A DNA stretch of 8,053 bases from Candidatus Poseidoniaceae archaeon (GCA_013329865.1 DUJJ01000007.1:1-8053), one strand, 5' to 3'. Shown: positions 1 through 5,971, counted from the first letter of the stretch. Translations and numbers: made by a program. The notes: generated by a model not told the origin, from the sequence alone.

Positions 1-14
1 ATTTTTTCTTCCAT
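1..14 (-). CDS. Start of next gene in the ribosomal cluster (partial; possibly L1)
   Basis: Only the first four codons and part of a fifth are visible (M-E-E-K...), so the protein cannot be recognised. The start is supported by a good Shine-Dalgarno stretch, GGTGAGG, ending four bases before the ATG, and by its position 59 bp downstream of the L11-like gene on the same strand. In many archaea the gene after L11 is rpl1; naming it L1 rests on gene order alone. A small inverted repeat (GAGG, six-base loop, CCTC) lies in the gap between the two genes and could be a leader structure, though the four-base stem is too short to claim as functional. Confidence 0.4.
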
Positions 15-73
15 GTTACCTCACCCCTGCAGTCTACGAGGTTTTATCCTCTCCTGCGGTCCGTGATTTTTTT

Positions 74-355
74 TCAAACAAAGCGCTCGTCCCAATCTCC
101 TTTACTGATTATTGCGAGCGCCTCATTCGCCCAATGACCATCGATCTTGACTCGCATTGACACACATGTTCCAATAACTTCGCGTGTTTGTGCTTTCAAG
201 TCCGCTCCGGTCAGATGACCTTCACCATGCTTCTTCTTGGCAACCTCAATTGCCTTTTCCAAAGGTAGGTCTTCGGTCGCGGCCTCCATACTACCGTTAC
301 ACTTCTTGACTCCAAGTGCATCCCTAATGAGATGTGATGTCCAAGGTTTTGGCAT
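74..355 (-). CDS. Ribosomal protein L11, C-terminal-domain-only form
   Basis: This 93-residue protein aligns by eye with the C-terminal half of archaeal/bacterial L11 (uL11), the domain that binds the GTPase-associated region of 23S rRNA. The hinge motif P-x-T-S-x-L-I is at residues 4-10. The family signature is present as EVIGTCVSM at 59-67, followed by a variant RVKIDG where most homologues have GVxxxG, so a usual glycine is Arg68. Archaeal L11 is about 160 residues. Here the whole N-terminal domain, which contacts translation factors, is missing. The preceding 117 bp to the end of the upstream gene hold no remnant of it in any minus-strand frame and do hold a promoter. The ATG at 355 is chosen because GGAG (367-364) lies 8 bases upstream. 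In-frame upstream codons run to a TAA at 412-410 without an ATG, GTG or TTG. It could be a working short L11, a paralogue or a decaying copy; the intact reading frame and promoter favour expression. Confidence 0.75.
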   Translation of the reverse strand: MPKPWTSHLIRDALGVKKCNGSMEAATEDLPLEKAIEVAKKKHGEGHLTGADLKAQTREVIGTCVSMRVKIDGHWANEALAIISKGDWDERFV

Positions 356-387
356 TATTTCAACTCCATGCTCACAGACGTGGGCAT
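355..387 (-). other. Possible 10-codon leader ORF overlapping the L11 start
   Basis: An ATG at 387-385 opens a short frame, MPTSVSMELK, whose TAA stop shares its last A with the L11 ATG (TAATG). The ATG lies where transcription should begin, about 23 bases from the centre of the TATA-like box at 407-413, so the transcript could be leaderless for this mini-ORF. Such an arrangement would allow translational coupling or leader-peptide control of the L11-like gene. A frame this short can occur by chance, and nothing but position and overlap supports it. Confidence 0.3.
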
Positions 388-400
388 CTTGCCGACTAAA

Positions 401-418
401 CTCCCCTATTTAACCGCG
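401..418 (-). promoter_or_regulatory. Promoter of the L11-like gene
   Basis: Read on the minus strand the element is CGCGGTTAAATAGGGGAG. TTAAATA (413-407) is a good archaeal TATA box, predicting a transcript start near 384-387. That gives a leader of about 30 nt before the L11 ATG. The element matches the secE promoter at 15 of 18 positions, including the flanking CGCGG and GGGAG. Confidence 0.6.
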
Positions 419-449
419 CCGCGTCCAACATTGGTCGCTTTCCAAGGGT

Positions 450-454
450 AAAAA
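450..454 (-). terminator. Candidate oligo-T terminator after the membrane-protein pair
   Basis: A run of five T on the minus strand lies about 20 bases past the TAG stop of the second membrane protein and before the L11 promoter. The stretch in between is also T-rich. Archaeal termination commonly uses such T-runs without a hairpin. The run is short, so the call is weak. Confidence 0.3.
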
Positions 455-472
455 TGAGTGAAATTAGAATTA

Positions 473-838
473 CTAAATCCATCCTGATTCTAACAGACCG
501 GTTAGTGCTACTAGACCCCAAAGGACAAGTGGAGGCATATTTTCCTTCCAAGTCATCGCCATTGGCTCTTTTCCAATATCGAACTCTAACCCCATCGAGC
601 AGCAGACTACAAACCAAACCCAAACGGGACCGCCTATTACCAACGCCAGCCTCGCCTGCTCCTCTCCATCCAAACAAAACCCTGCATAAAGCATAGTTAC
701 AGAGGTCAGTAGAATAAATCCTGCCATCATCTTATTGCTATCTTTAGACCAATCGGTTGGTATTATTATTCCAACAATAGCATGGACAAAAGCCACCAAT
801 ATCAACCAAAGTTTCGGATCTAAAAGTGTGTCAATCAC
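473..838 (-). CDS. Small four-helix membrane protein, second of a pair
   Basis: I do not recognise this 121-residue protein. It has four likely membrane helices, near residues 9-26, 37-55, 63-83 and 100-117, joined by short polar loops. Residues 27-36 contain an acidic/basic loop (TDWSKDSNK), and a double cysteine (79-80) lies in the third helix. Translation probably begins at a GTG (838-836) that overlaps the TGA of the preceding gene as GTGA. A near-perfect Shine-Dalgarno (GAGGTGA, 849-843) sits four bases upstream, inside the last codons of that gene. This tight coupling says the two proteins are made together and may act together. The gene lies between spt5 and the L11-like gene, where archaea usually have no extra genes. 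No signal peptide other than the first helix and no catalytic motif is visible. It could be a transporter fragment or a complex subunit, but there is no evidence for either. Confidence 0.75.
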   Translation of the reverse strand: MIDTLLDPKLWLILVAFVHAIVGIIIPTDWSKDSNKMMAGFILLTSVTMLYAGFCLDGEEQARLALVIGGPVWVWFVVCCSMGLEFDIGKEPMAMTWKENMPPLVLWGLVALTGLLESGWI

Positions 839-1272
839 TCGCTCACCTCGGATAATTCTTCAACTCTGTTGTGCATGAAACCAGATACACATGTCAATAT
901 TGTTGCCAGCATCATTAGACCAGCCAATGCAGCGCTTACTCCCGTCGGTGTGCCACCATAGCCATTATCACTCGTTAAAATCAGCATTCCACCCAACATG
1001 TTCACTAAAACGATTGGCGCAAACATAGCAATTTTTGCCAGCTCTTTGCCTGTGACTATTACTGCGGTCAAAATCGCCATAACTCCCAATGGCATCAAAT
1101 GCAGCGCCCACATTTCCTCATATGCCTCATCGTGAGCAAGAACATTACCTTCGCCCCAGCCATATTCTGCCCACTCATCACCGTGAGTCATTCCCCACAG
1201 TGACATCAATATCACAATAGTTCCGAGGGTAATTAGCATATTTTTTGGCGTCAGGATGTCTTTTATCTCCAT
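835..1272 (-). CDS. Small four-helix membrane protein, first of a pair
   Basis: I do not recognise this 145-residue protein. Four likely membrane helices lie near residues 11-28, 57-74, 79-99 and 110-132. The loop between helices 1 and 2 (29-55) is striking: about a third of its residues are acidic, and it has several tryptophans and two histidines (H30, H47), ending in a YEEMWALH segment that runs into helix 2. Such a loop could bind cations or a partner, but that is only a guess. The C-terminus (133-145) is acidic and probably soluble. The ATG at 1272 has no Shine-Dalgarno, but a TATA box lies about 26 bases upstream, so the mRNA is probably leaderless. It is 80 bp downstream of spt5 and overlaps the next membrane gene by GTGA. 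The plus-strand frame over the same bases from 1273 is a shadow of spt5 and its leader. Confidence 0.75.
   Translation of the reverse strand: MEIKDILTPKNMLITLGTIVILMSLWGMTHGDEWAEYGWGEGNVLAHDEAYEEMWALHLMPLGVMAILTAVIVTGKELAKIAMFAPIVLVNMLGGMLILTSDNGYGGTPTGVSAALAGLMMLATILTCVSGFMHNRVEELSEVSE
843..849 (-). promoter_or_regulatory. Ribosome binding site that fixes a GTG start
   Basis: GAGGTGA on the minus strand, complementary to the archaeal 16S 3' end, lies four bases before the GTG at 838-836. It decides the start of the second membrane protein, since no ATG is close by, and shows reinitiation-type coupling through the GTGA overlap. Confidence 0.7.
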
Positions 1273-1294
1273 GTGAACACTATGCTTTGCAGGG

Positions 1295-1302
1295 GATATA
1301 AT
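1295..1302 (-). promoter_or_regulatory. Promoter for the membrane-protein pair (leaderless type)
   Basis: The minus strand reads ATTATATC, with TTATAT at 1301-1296. Its centre is about 26 bases before the ATG at 1272, the standard archaeal distance between TATA box and transcript start. No Shine-Dalgarno precedes that ATG, which agrees with a leaderless mRNA. The pair may therefore be transcribed independently of secE-spt5. It does not share the CGCGG/GGGAG flanks of the secE and L11 promoters. Confidence 0.6.
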
Positions 1303-1352
1303 GTTTACATCACGATCCTATGTGATAGCGCAGTTTTGAGGAAGATTGAGGA

Positions 1353-2267
1353 TTATTCAACCCTTTCAATGACTCTTACGTGGTCACCACGCATATTGAC
1401 GGTCATTGGAATCGGTTGGTCGTATAACTCCATTGCAACCTCTTCCTTTGAATCTGAGACGCTCAGGATACGAGCTTTCTCTCCCTTGAAAGCACCCGTT
1501 ATGATTTCAACGATACAACCAACTTCAATGCCGGATGTGACCGCCTTTGGCTCTAGGTATGGTAGAATATCAGCCAACGGTGCTTCACCGGGTAACACAG
1601 TTTTAGCGTTCTTTAGCGGTGTTTGGTTGATGCCTCTTCTTGAGGTTGGATCACGACCTCCAGAGCGACCAATCAATTTCTCGACGTGGTATATTGCACT
1701 GGACTCGACAAATACATAGCCACGCATTCCCGTTGGATGAAGTATCGACATCACATCACCTTGCAGTGCGGTTAAGGAACCACTACCATGCAGCCTAGCG
1801 TGCATCTCGTCAGCAACCCGCTGCTCTGAGCCGATGGCGGTTTTTACGATGTAGAGGAATGAACCCACTGAACCATACATCTCTCTAAACAGCGAGTGTG
1901 CATTATCCATATCGATATTGGAGAAAATACAGTTGTATTCTTGAATTTTACCTGGGTCGACCCATTCGTATTCGCTATACCTACCAGTTGGCGTTACTTC
2001 ATCTGTTGATGCGACGACTAAGATAGGCATGACATCGACTAGGGACCGTCCCATATCGATTCCTCGCTCGGGGCCTGTAGAATGGTAGTGAAGGTTTTCC
2101 ATAGGTATACTGGTTGCTTCTGAAACTCTAGTCAAAACCTCTTCTTGAGTATCAGCGATGCCCCATACTCCGTCCCACAATGCGGGAAAGTCGCCGTCTG
2201 ACTTATTTCTGCGCATCAAGAGCAGTTTCTCTTCAAATCTTACAAATGCAACAAATGCTTCAACCAT
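1353..2267 (-). CDS. spt5: Transcription elongation factor Spt5 with N-terminal Nudix-like domain
   Basis: Spt5 (NusG family) binds the RNA polymerase clamp and promotes processive elongation, and links RNAP to the ribosome. Residues about 134-230 form the NGN domain, starting LYIVKTAIGSEQRVAD and including the MRGYVFVES strand. A KOW domain follows with VEIITGAFKGEKARI at about 242-257 and a closing GDHVRVIE. Archaeal Spt5 is about 150 residues, whereas this one is 304. The extra 120 N-terminal residues resemble a Nudix hydrolase: a LLLMRRNK strand, FPALWDGVWG, a Nudix-box-like helix, and a late EYEWVDPGKI strand. The box (about 33-54) is degenerate: the REUxEExGU core reads TRVSEATSI, keeping one glutamate and losing others, so hydrolysis is doubtful. 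The NGN loop around 172-200 is somewhat longer than usual. The start is set at ATG 2267, since GGTGA (2277-2273) lies five bases upstream; an in-frame GTG at 2276 falls inside that ribosome site. It follows secE by 18 bp. Confidence 0.9.
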   Translation of the reverse strand: MVEAFVAFVRFEEKLLLMRRNKSDGDFPALWDGVWGIADTQEEVLTRVSEATSIPMENLHYHSTGPERGIDMGRSLVDVMPILVVASTDEVTPTGRYSEYEWVDPGKIQEYNCIFSNIDMDNAHSLFREMYGSVGSFLYIVKTAIGSEQRVADEMHARLHGSGSLTALQGDVMSILHPTGMRGYVFVESSAIYHVEKLIGRSGGRDPTSRRGINQTPLKNAKTVLPGEAPLADILPYLEPKAVTSGIEVGCIVEIITGAFKGEKARILSVSDSKEEVAMELYDQPIPMTVNMRGDHVRVIERVE

Positions 2268-2285
2268 ATTTATCACCCATCAAGT

Positions 2286-2558
2286 TCAGTTTCCAATCCC
2301 AATAACGTCATGGATTAGCCAGGGGAAGAAGTTGTCCATAAGGACAAGAAGGCCAAACCCAATTGCGCCCAGAACAAATAGGCCAATGCCACAAACTATG
2401 CTAGTTTGCTTAAATTCTTGCGGCGATGGCTTTCGTGCCATGCGAATAATCCTTGCCCATGAACCACGGGATATGCGCCTGAATTGGGCTTCTATCCAGT
2501 CTTGACGGTCCTGAACTCTGTCTTCAAAGGAGCGTTTTTTCTCAGTTTCATTGGACAT
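2286..2558 (-). CDS. secE: Protein translocase subunit SecE (Sec61 gamma)
   Basis: This 90-residue protein fits the small clamp subunit that holds SecY/Sec61-alpha together in the membrane. After a charged N-terminal stretch (1-21) comes an amphipathic helix (about 22-40). The family's conserved surface segment follows, IIRMARKPSPQEF (37-49), then one membrane helix (about 52-75) and a short tail. Archaeal SecE is typically 55-90 residues with this layout. It begins with ATG 2558, with GAGGT six bases upstream and a TATA box about 40 bases upstream. It is followed closely by spt5 on the same strand, the usual archaeal neighbour, which supports both calls. Confidence 0.9.
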   Translation of the reverse strand: MSNETEKKRSFEDRVQDRQDWIEAQFRRISRGSWARIIRMARKPSPQEFKQTSIVCGIGLFVLGAIGFGLLVLMDNFFPWLIHDVIGIGN

Positions 2559-2589
2559 GGTATGACCTCTGGCTTGTCAGTCCAACTGC

Positions 2590-2607
2590 CTCCCAAATAT
2601 AACCGCG
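2590..2607 (-). promoter_or_regulatory. Promoter of secE-spt5
   Basis: The minus strand reads CGCGGTTATATTTGGGAG. The TATA-like core TTATATTT (2602-2595) predicts a transcript start near 2573, giving a leader of about 15 nt that still includes the GAGGT ribosome site (2569-2565). The sequence matches the promoter of the L11-like gene at 15 of 18 positions. Confidence 0.6.
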
Positions 2608-2659
2608 TCGGATGACGATGACGGACAATTTTCCAGTAATCTTTGGCGTCTGACCACTA

Positions 2660-2667
2660 CTAAAATT
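2660..2667 (+). promoter_or_regulatory. Candidate promoter of dnaJ-rnr
   Basis: CTAAAATT lies about 33 bases before the dnaJ ATG and would place the transcript start near 2689, giving a very short leader or none. It is the only reasonable TATA-like stretch close to the gene in the 138-bp gap shared with the divergent secE promoter. The core is not a strong match, so confidence is moderate to low. Confidence 0.4.
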
Positions 2668-2696
2668 GATGAGGTAGAGGCGCGGAAGGCCTACTG

Positions 2697-3608
2697 ATGG
2701 CGGAGCCGGACCCATATCGCGTGCTAGGTGTCAGCAAGGATGCCAGTGAGGCAGAAATCAAGCGTGCATTTCGCAAAAAGGCGCGGCAATTTCACCCAGA
2801 TAGAAATCCCGGAGATGCCGGTGCGGAAGCGAAATTTAAGCAGGTTCAAGCAGCCCATGAAAAGATAGGCTCAGCGGAAGCGAGACGAGAATTTGACCAA
2901 CAACAGCAGATGGCAAATATGTTCGGTGGTGGCATGCGAGGTGGCGGATTCGGCAATATGGGTGGTGGTTTCGAGGACGTTCTTGGGCAGATGTTTTCTG
3001 GCGGCATGAGGGGTAATATGGGCGGCAACCCATTTGCCAGTGGGAGAGAAAATACCAGTCAACCAAAGCCGAGAAGAGCCAAAGGCAGTGATATCAGAGT
3101 TAGCATCGACTTGACAGTAGCCGAAGCAGAACAAGGAGGTACCTTTTCCTTCACATTCAAGCGCTTGAAGCCAAACTCGATGGGAACTATGGAGCCTAAA
3201 ACTGTAACCATGAAGACCAACCTCAAGCCGGGCGTAAAACACGGCACTGTTAAGCGAATGAAAGGTCAAGGTCACGATCACCCAGAAGGTGATCCAGGTG
3301 ATGTTTTACTTACAGTCCGGATTGATGCAGGCGAGGGAAGATATTGGGATGGTGACACATTAGTTCAGGAGGTTCACACCGAATTTTCCACGCTCATGCT
3401 CGGTGGCAAAGTGAAAATAACACTACCATCTGGAAAAGAGGGTATGCTTAGCGTTTCACCTAATACTCGAGTTGGTGATCGCAGAAGAATGAGCGGTGCC
3501 GGCATTCAAGGCGGTGATTTAGATCTCGAGTTTGTAATGTTGGAAGTTGAAGACCTCACAAATGAACAAAAAACGGCATTAGAGGAGTTGCGCAAGACCG
3601 GATTGTGA
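2697..3608 (+). CDS. Type II (zinc-finger-less) DnaJ/Hsp40 co-chaperone
   Basis: DnaJ proteins deliver unfolded clients to Hsp70 (DnaK) and stimulate its ATPase through the J domain. Residues 5-68 form the J domain with the essential HPD at 33-35. A Gly/Met/Phe-rich linker spans about 74-112. Two substrate-binding beta domains follow (about 128-205 and 212-290), with typical DnaJ pieces such as LKPGVKHGTVKRMKGQG and GDVLLTVRI. The CxxCxGxG zinc repeats of type I DnaJ are absent, so it resembles CbpA or DnaJB1; at 303 residues it is close to the 306 of CbpA. Helix IV of the J domain reads AHEKIGSAEARREFD, where most have AYEVLSD, a mild departure. The ATG at 2697 is the natural J-domain start; the ribosome site before it is weak. 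The gene ends 6 bp before the RNase R gene and is probably co-transcribed with it. No dnaK lies in the window. Confidence 0.9.
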   Translation: MAEPDPYRVLGVSKDASEAEIKRAFRKKARQFHPDRNPGDAGAEAKFKQVQAAHEKIGSAEARREFDQQQQMANMFGGGMRGGGFGNMGGGFEDVLGQMFSGGMRGNMGGNPFASGRENTSQPKPRRAKGSDIRVSIDLTVAEAEQGGTFSFTFKRLKPNSMGTMEPKTVTMKTNLKPGVKHGTVKRMKGQGHDHPEGDPGDVLLTVRIDAGEGRYWDGDTLVQEVHTEFSTLMLGGKVKITLPSGKEGMLSVSPNTRVGDRRRMSGAGIQGGDLDLEFVMLEVEDLTNEQKTALEELRKTGL

Positions 3609-3610
3609 GG
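3605..3610 (+). promoter_or_regulatory. Ribosome binding site of rnr, overlapping the dnaJ stop
   Basis: GTGAGG spans the TGA stop of dnaJ and ends four bases before the ATG at 3615. Its overlap with the stop codon suggests translation of rnr is coupled to that of dnaJ. Confidence 0.55.
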
Positions 3611-3614
3611 CTAC

Positions 3615-5942
3615 ATGGCAAACAGGCACAACCGTAAAAATCAACAACGGCGAGGGCCACAATTAAGTGATGGCGAGAGACTATGGAAACGACTGTCTAG
3701 CGCAATCGGGGACAAAGATGAACTCTGGAGTCAGTCGTGGAACGCGCAATCAATTGCCGAATTACTAATCCAGTCTGAAAAAATGCGGGCTAGATTTGAC
3801 AAGGAGCCAAAAGCGGAGCGCGTATTTAGAGCCAAACTGGACCAATCCTTAGCAGCCATTCGTAAGCAGGAGCAGTTTTTTACCGCCGATAATACAACAA
3901 AAACCGTCACAATGAGAAGTACTCCGGAAATTGCTGATATAAAGTCCACAATTACATCATGGGAGGCTTTTTTTCTCCGACACGGGAAAACTGGTAAACT
4001 ATTCCAAGGCCCTCCTCACTTAGATAATGAAAATGACAGATTGCGTTATGAGGTTATCGAGCAAGCTTGGCTCGCAATACTATCCGGACAAAAGTTGCCT
4101 GAGAAATTATCACTCAATGGCGAGGGACTGAAAAAATGGGGTCGCTTCGATTTAAGGCGAGAAATATGTAAATTTGCTGATGCTCGATGCGGATTTAGAT
4201 TTCAGGAGTCTTCACCTAGTATCGCTCTCTTGTTGTTGCAAAATCAACGGTTTACCGTTTCTGAATTACTTGATTTACGATTGGCTGCGAGAAAACGCGA
4301 AGGGCGTAATCCGTTTCCTAGGCATTACGATGAGAAACTAATCGCCCATAGCAATTTGCAAACTGAAGTGGACGGTGATGGAATGGTCGCAGAAGGTCGG
4401 GCAGATCTAAGACATCTGCCTTTTGTCACCATTGACCCACATGACGCCAAGGATTTCGATGACGCTGTCTGTATGACCACTGAAGGTGAAACGACCACTC
4501 TATGGGTTGCTATCGCCGATGTCGCTCACTATGTGCGGAAGGACACCAGGCTTGACCATGCGGCAAAAGCGCGCGCCACATCGGTATACCTGCCCCATAC
4601 AGTCTTACCGATGTTACCCCCACGTTTAGCAGACAACCTATGTTCTCTGCGGGCTGATGTTGATAGACTTGCAATGGTAATTCGCATGCAACTAAACGTT
4701 GCCGGCGAGATTGTTCAGTCTGATGCCTATGAAGCAGTTATTCGGGTTATTGAGAACCTCGCATATGAGGATGCAATCGGTGACAATCGGTTCGAAGACA
4801 TGTTCAAGTTAGCTGCGAAATGGCAAGCAAAAGAGGTGAAATTAAACATCTCAAACGCTGAGATGCGCCCTAGAATTTTACCTGATGAGAATATCAAAGT
4901 CTTGGTTAAGTGGCCAACAGATGCTACTAGAATGATTGAATCGTTCATGGTAGCAACTAATGCATGCGTAGGAAATATGCTTGGTAGTGCGGGTGCTCCG
5001 CTGCCGTGGCGATGTCACGCACCACCTGATACAGCTGAAGTTAAGGAATTAAATGCGAAACTGGCTGCCTTAGGAGTAAATATCGAACTGCCGATGCCTT
5101 CTTTCAAAACCCACGGCCAGTCTGAATCAGAGGAGTTGTCGGACCTTTTGGGTGCATGGGCAAATACTACTATTCAGTCACTGCCTAGTGCAGAGGTTGC
5201 AGAAACCAGCGCAGATGATGTTGCACCATACTTAGCCAACGTTCTTGACCCAAAAGCAAGGCAAGATATTCTCGATTCACTAATGGATGCTCAAAAGCAA
5301 GCTTCAGGTCTTGCAAATAAAACTCGAAGGGTCGTTGACCAAGGACTATTTCATCTCATGCAGAGAGCGAACTACTCACACAAAAACCTCGGCCACTTCG
5401 GCCTTAATCTAGACGCTTATGCACACTTTACAAGTCCTATTCGGAGATACCCTGATTTGATGGTACACCGCCAATTAAAAGCAATGCTAGCCGGTGATGA
5501 TTGGGCATATGATGAGAGCGAAACAGCAGATATTGCTGAGCACTGCAGTAATCAATCCACTATTGCCAAGTATATTGAGTGGGAACTTGTTGCTAACGCA
5601 TATCACATACATATCCTGCGTGGCGGAGAGGTTGACTCTGTATCAGAAAACCTCTATCCGTCAGTAGTGGAGCAATCATGGCCTGCCCGTATCGTTAGCC
5701 TGAGGACACCCTGGGTCTATTTAGACCTCAACGATGATGGTGCGATTCAAGGACGCATGCATCTGCGTCAAATGGACTCAAAGCAACGGCTGAACATTGA
5801 TGACAACGGCCTTGAGGTCAGCAGTGCAGAACCGGGAAGGGATGGCGAACATAGAATTGTAGCCCGATTGGGTGAGAAATATCCTTGTAGATTGAGGGGT
5901 ATCGATATCTGGGGAGGGTCACTAGACCTTGCCCCGCGATGA
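3615..5942 (+). CDS. rnr: RNase II/RNase R family 3'-5' exoribonuclease
   Basis: The enzyme should degrade RNA processively from the 3' end, releasing nucleoside monophosphates, using Mg2+ held by aspartates of the RNB domain. That domain spans about 264-625. TIDPHDAKDFDDA at 272-284 supplies the four catalytic aspartates (D274, D280, D282, D283), spaced as in E. coli RNase II. WVAIADVAHYV (297-307), the YLPHTVLPMLPPRLADNLCSL region (325-345) and HFTSPIRRYPDLMVHRQL (604-621) are all conserved, the last providing the arginine near the leaving phosphate. A beta-rich S1-like segment closes the protein (about 687-772). The N-terminal 265 residues look mostly helical and basic (NRHNRKNQQRR at 3-13), and I cannot see the two cold-shock domains of standard RNase R. 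They may instead hold a winged-helix-type module, as in some other RNase II relatives. Length, 775 residues, is in the RNase R range. It follows dnaJ by 6 bp. RNB enzymes are patchy in archaea, so acquisition from bacteria is plausible. Confidence 0.92.
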   Translation: MANRHNRKNQQRRGPQLSDGERLWKRLSSAIGDKDELWSQSWNAQSIAELLIQSEKMRARFDKEPKAERVFRAKLDQSLAAIRKQEQFFTADNTTKTVTMRSTPEIADIKSTITSWEAFFLRHGKTGKLFQGPPHLDNENDRLRYEVIEQAWLAILSGQKLPEKLSLNGEGLKKWGRFDLRREICKFADARCGFRFQESSPSIALLLLQNQRFTVSELLDLRLAARKREGRNPFPRHYDEKLIAHSNLQTEVDGDGMVAEGRADLRHLPFVTIDPHDAKDFDDAVCMTTEGETTTLWVAIADVAHYVRKDTRLDHAAKARATSVYLPHTVLPMLPPRLADNLCSLRADVDRLAMVIRMQLNVAGEIVQSDAYEAVIRVIENLAYEDAIGDNRFEDMFKLAAKWQAKEVKLNISNAEMRPRILPDENIKVLVKWPTDATRMIESFMVATNACVGNMLGSAGAPLPWRCHAPPDTAEVKELNAKLAALGVNIELPMPSFKTHGQSESEELSDLLGAWANTTIQSLPSAEVAETSADDVAPYLANVLDPKARQDILDSLMDAQKQASGLANKTRRVVDQGLFHLMQRANYSHKNLGHFGLNLDAYAHFTSPIRRYPDLMVHRQLKAMLAGDDWAYDESETADIAEHCSNQSTIAKYIEWELVANAYHIHILRGGEVDSVSENLYPSVVEQSWPARIVSLRTPWVYLDLNDDGAIQGRMHLRQMDSKQRLNIDDNGLEVSSAEPGRDGEHRIVARLGEKYPCRLRGIDIWGGSLDLAPR

Positions 5943-5971
5943 TTAAAATTCCGCTGTAATAACAAAAATTC

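Noticed and set aside
66..74. Run of T at 67-74 as a terminator
   Set aside because: The T-run is on the plus strand, while the neighbouring genes are on the minus strand, where it reads as A; no plus-strand gene ends there.
396..677. Minus-strand frame of 93 codons that could supply the missing L11 N-terminal domain
   Set aside because: Its sequence has none of the Gly/Pro-rich GGKATAGPPLGP-type features of the L11 N-terminus, and it overlaps the membrane protein gene in another frame.
454..696. Plus-strand open frame of 80 codons starting MSEIRITK
   Set aside because: It lies opposite the second membrane protein, whose frame has clear helices, a ribosome site and coupling to its neighbour. 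The plus frame has no family resemblance and low-complexity composition.
1273..1719. Plus-strand frame of 148 codons
   Set aside because: It covers the Spt5 NGN/KOW coding region on the opposite strand, where homology is strong; no promoter, ribosome site or recognisable domain.
2268..2276. GTG at 2276 as the start of spt5
   Set aside because: It falls within the GGTGA ribosome site for the ATG at 2267; the ATG has ideal spacing and loses only three residues.
2871..3281. Minus-strand frame of 136 codons inside dnaJ
   Set aside because: Shadow of the DnaJ coding sequence, whose domains are unmistakable on the plus strand.
5943..5950. TTAAAATT as a separate promoter for the copper ATPase
   Set aside because: It would put the transcript start at about 5972, inside the ribosome binding site, so it is not convincing; read-through from rnr is equally likely.
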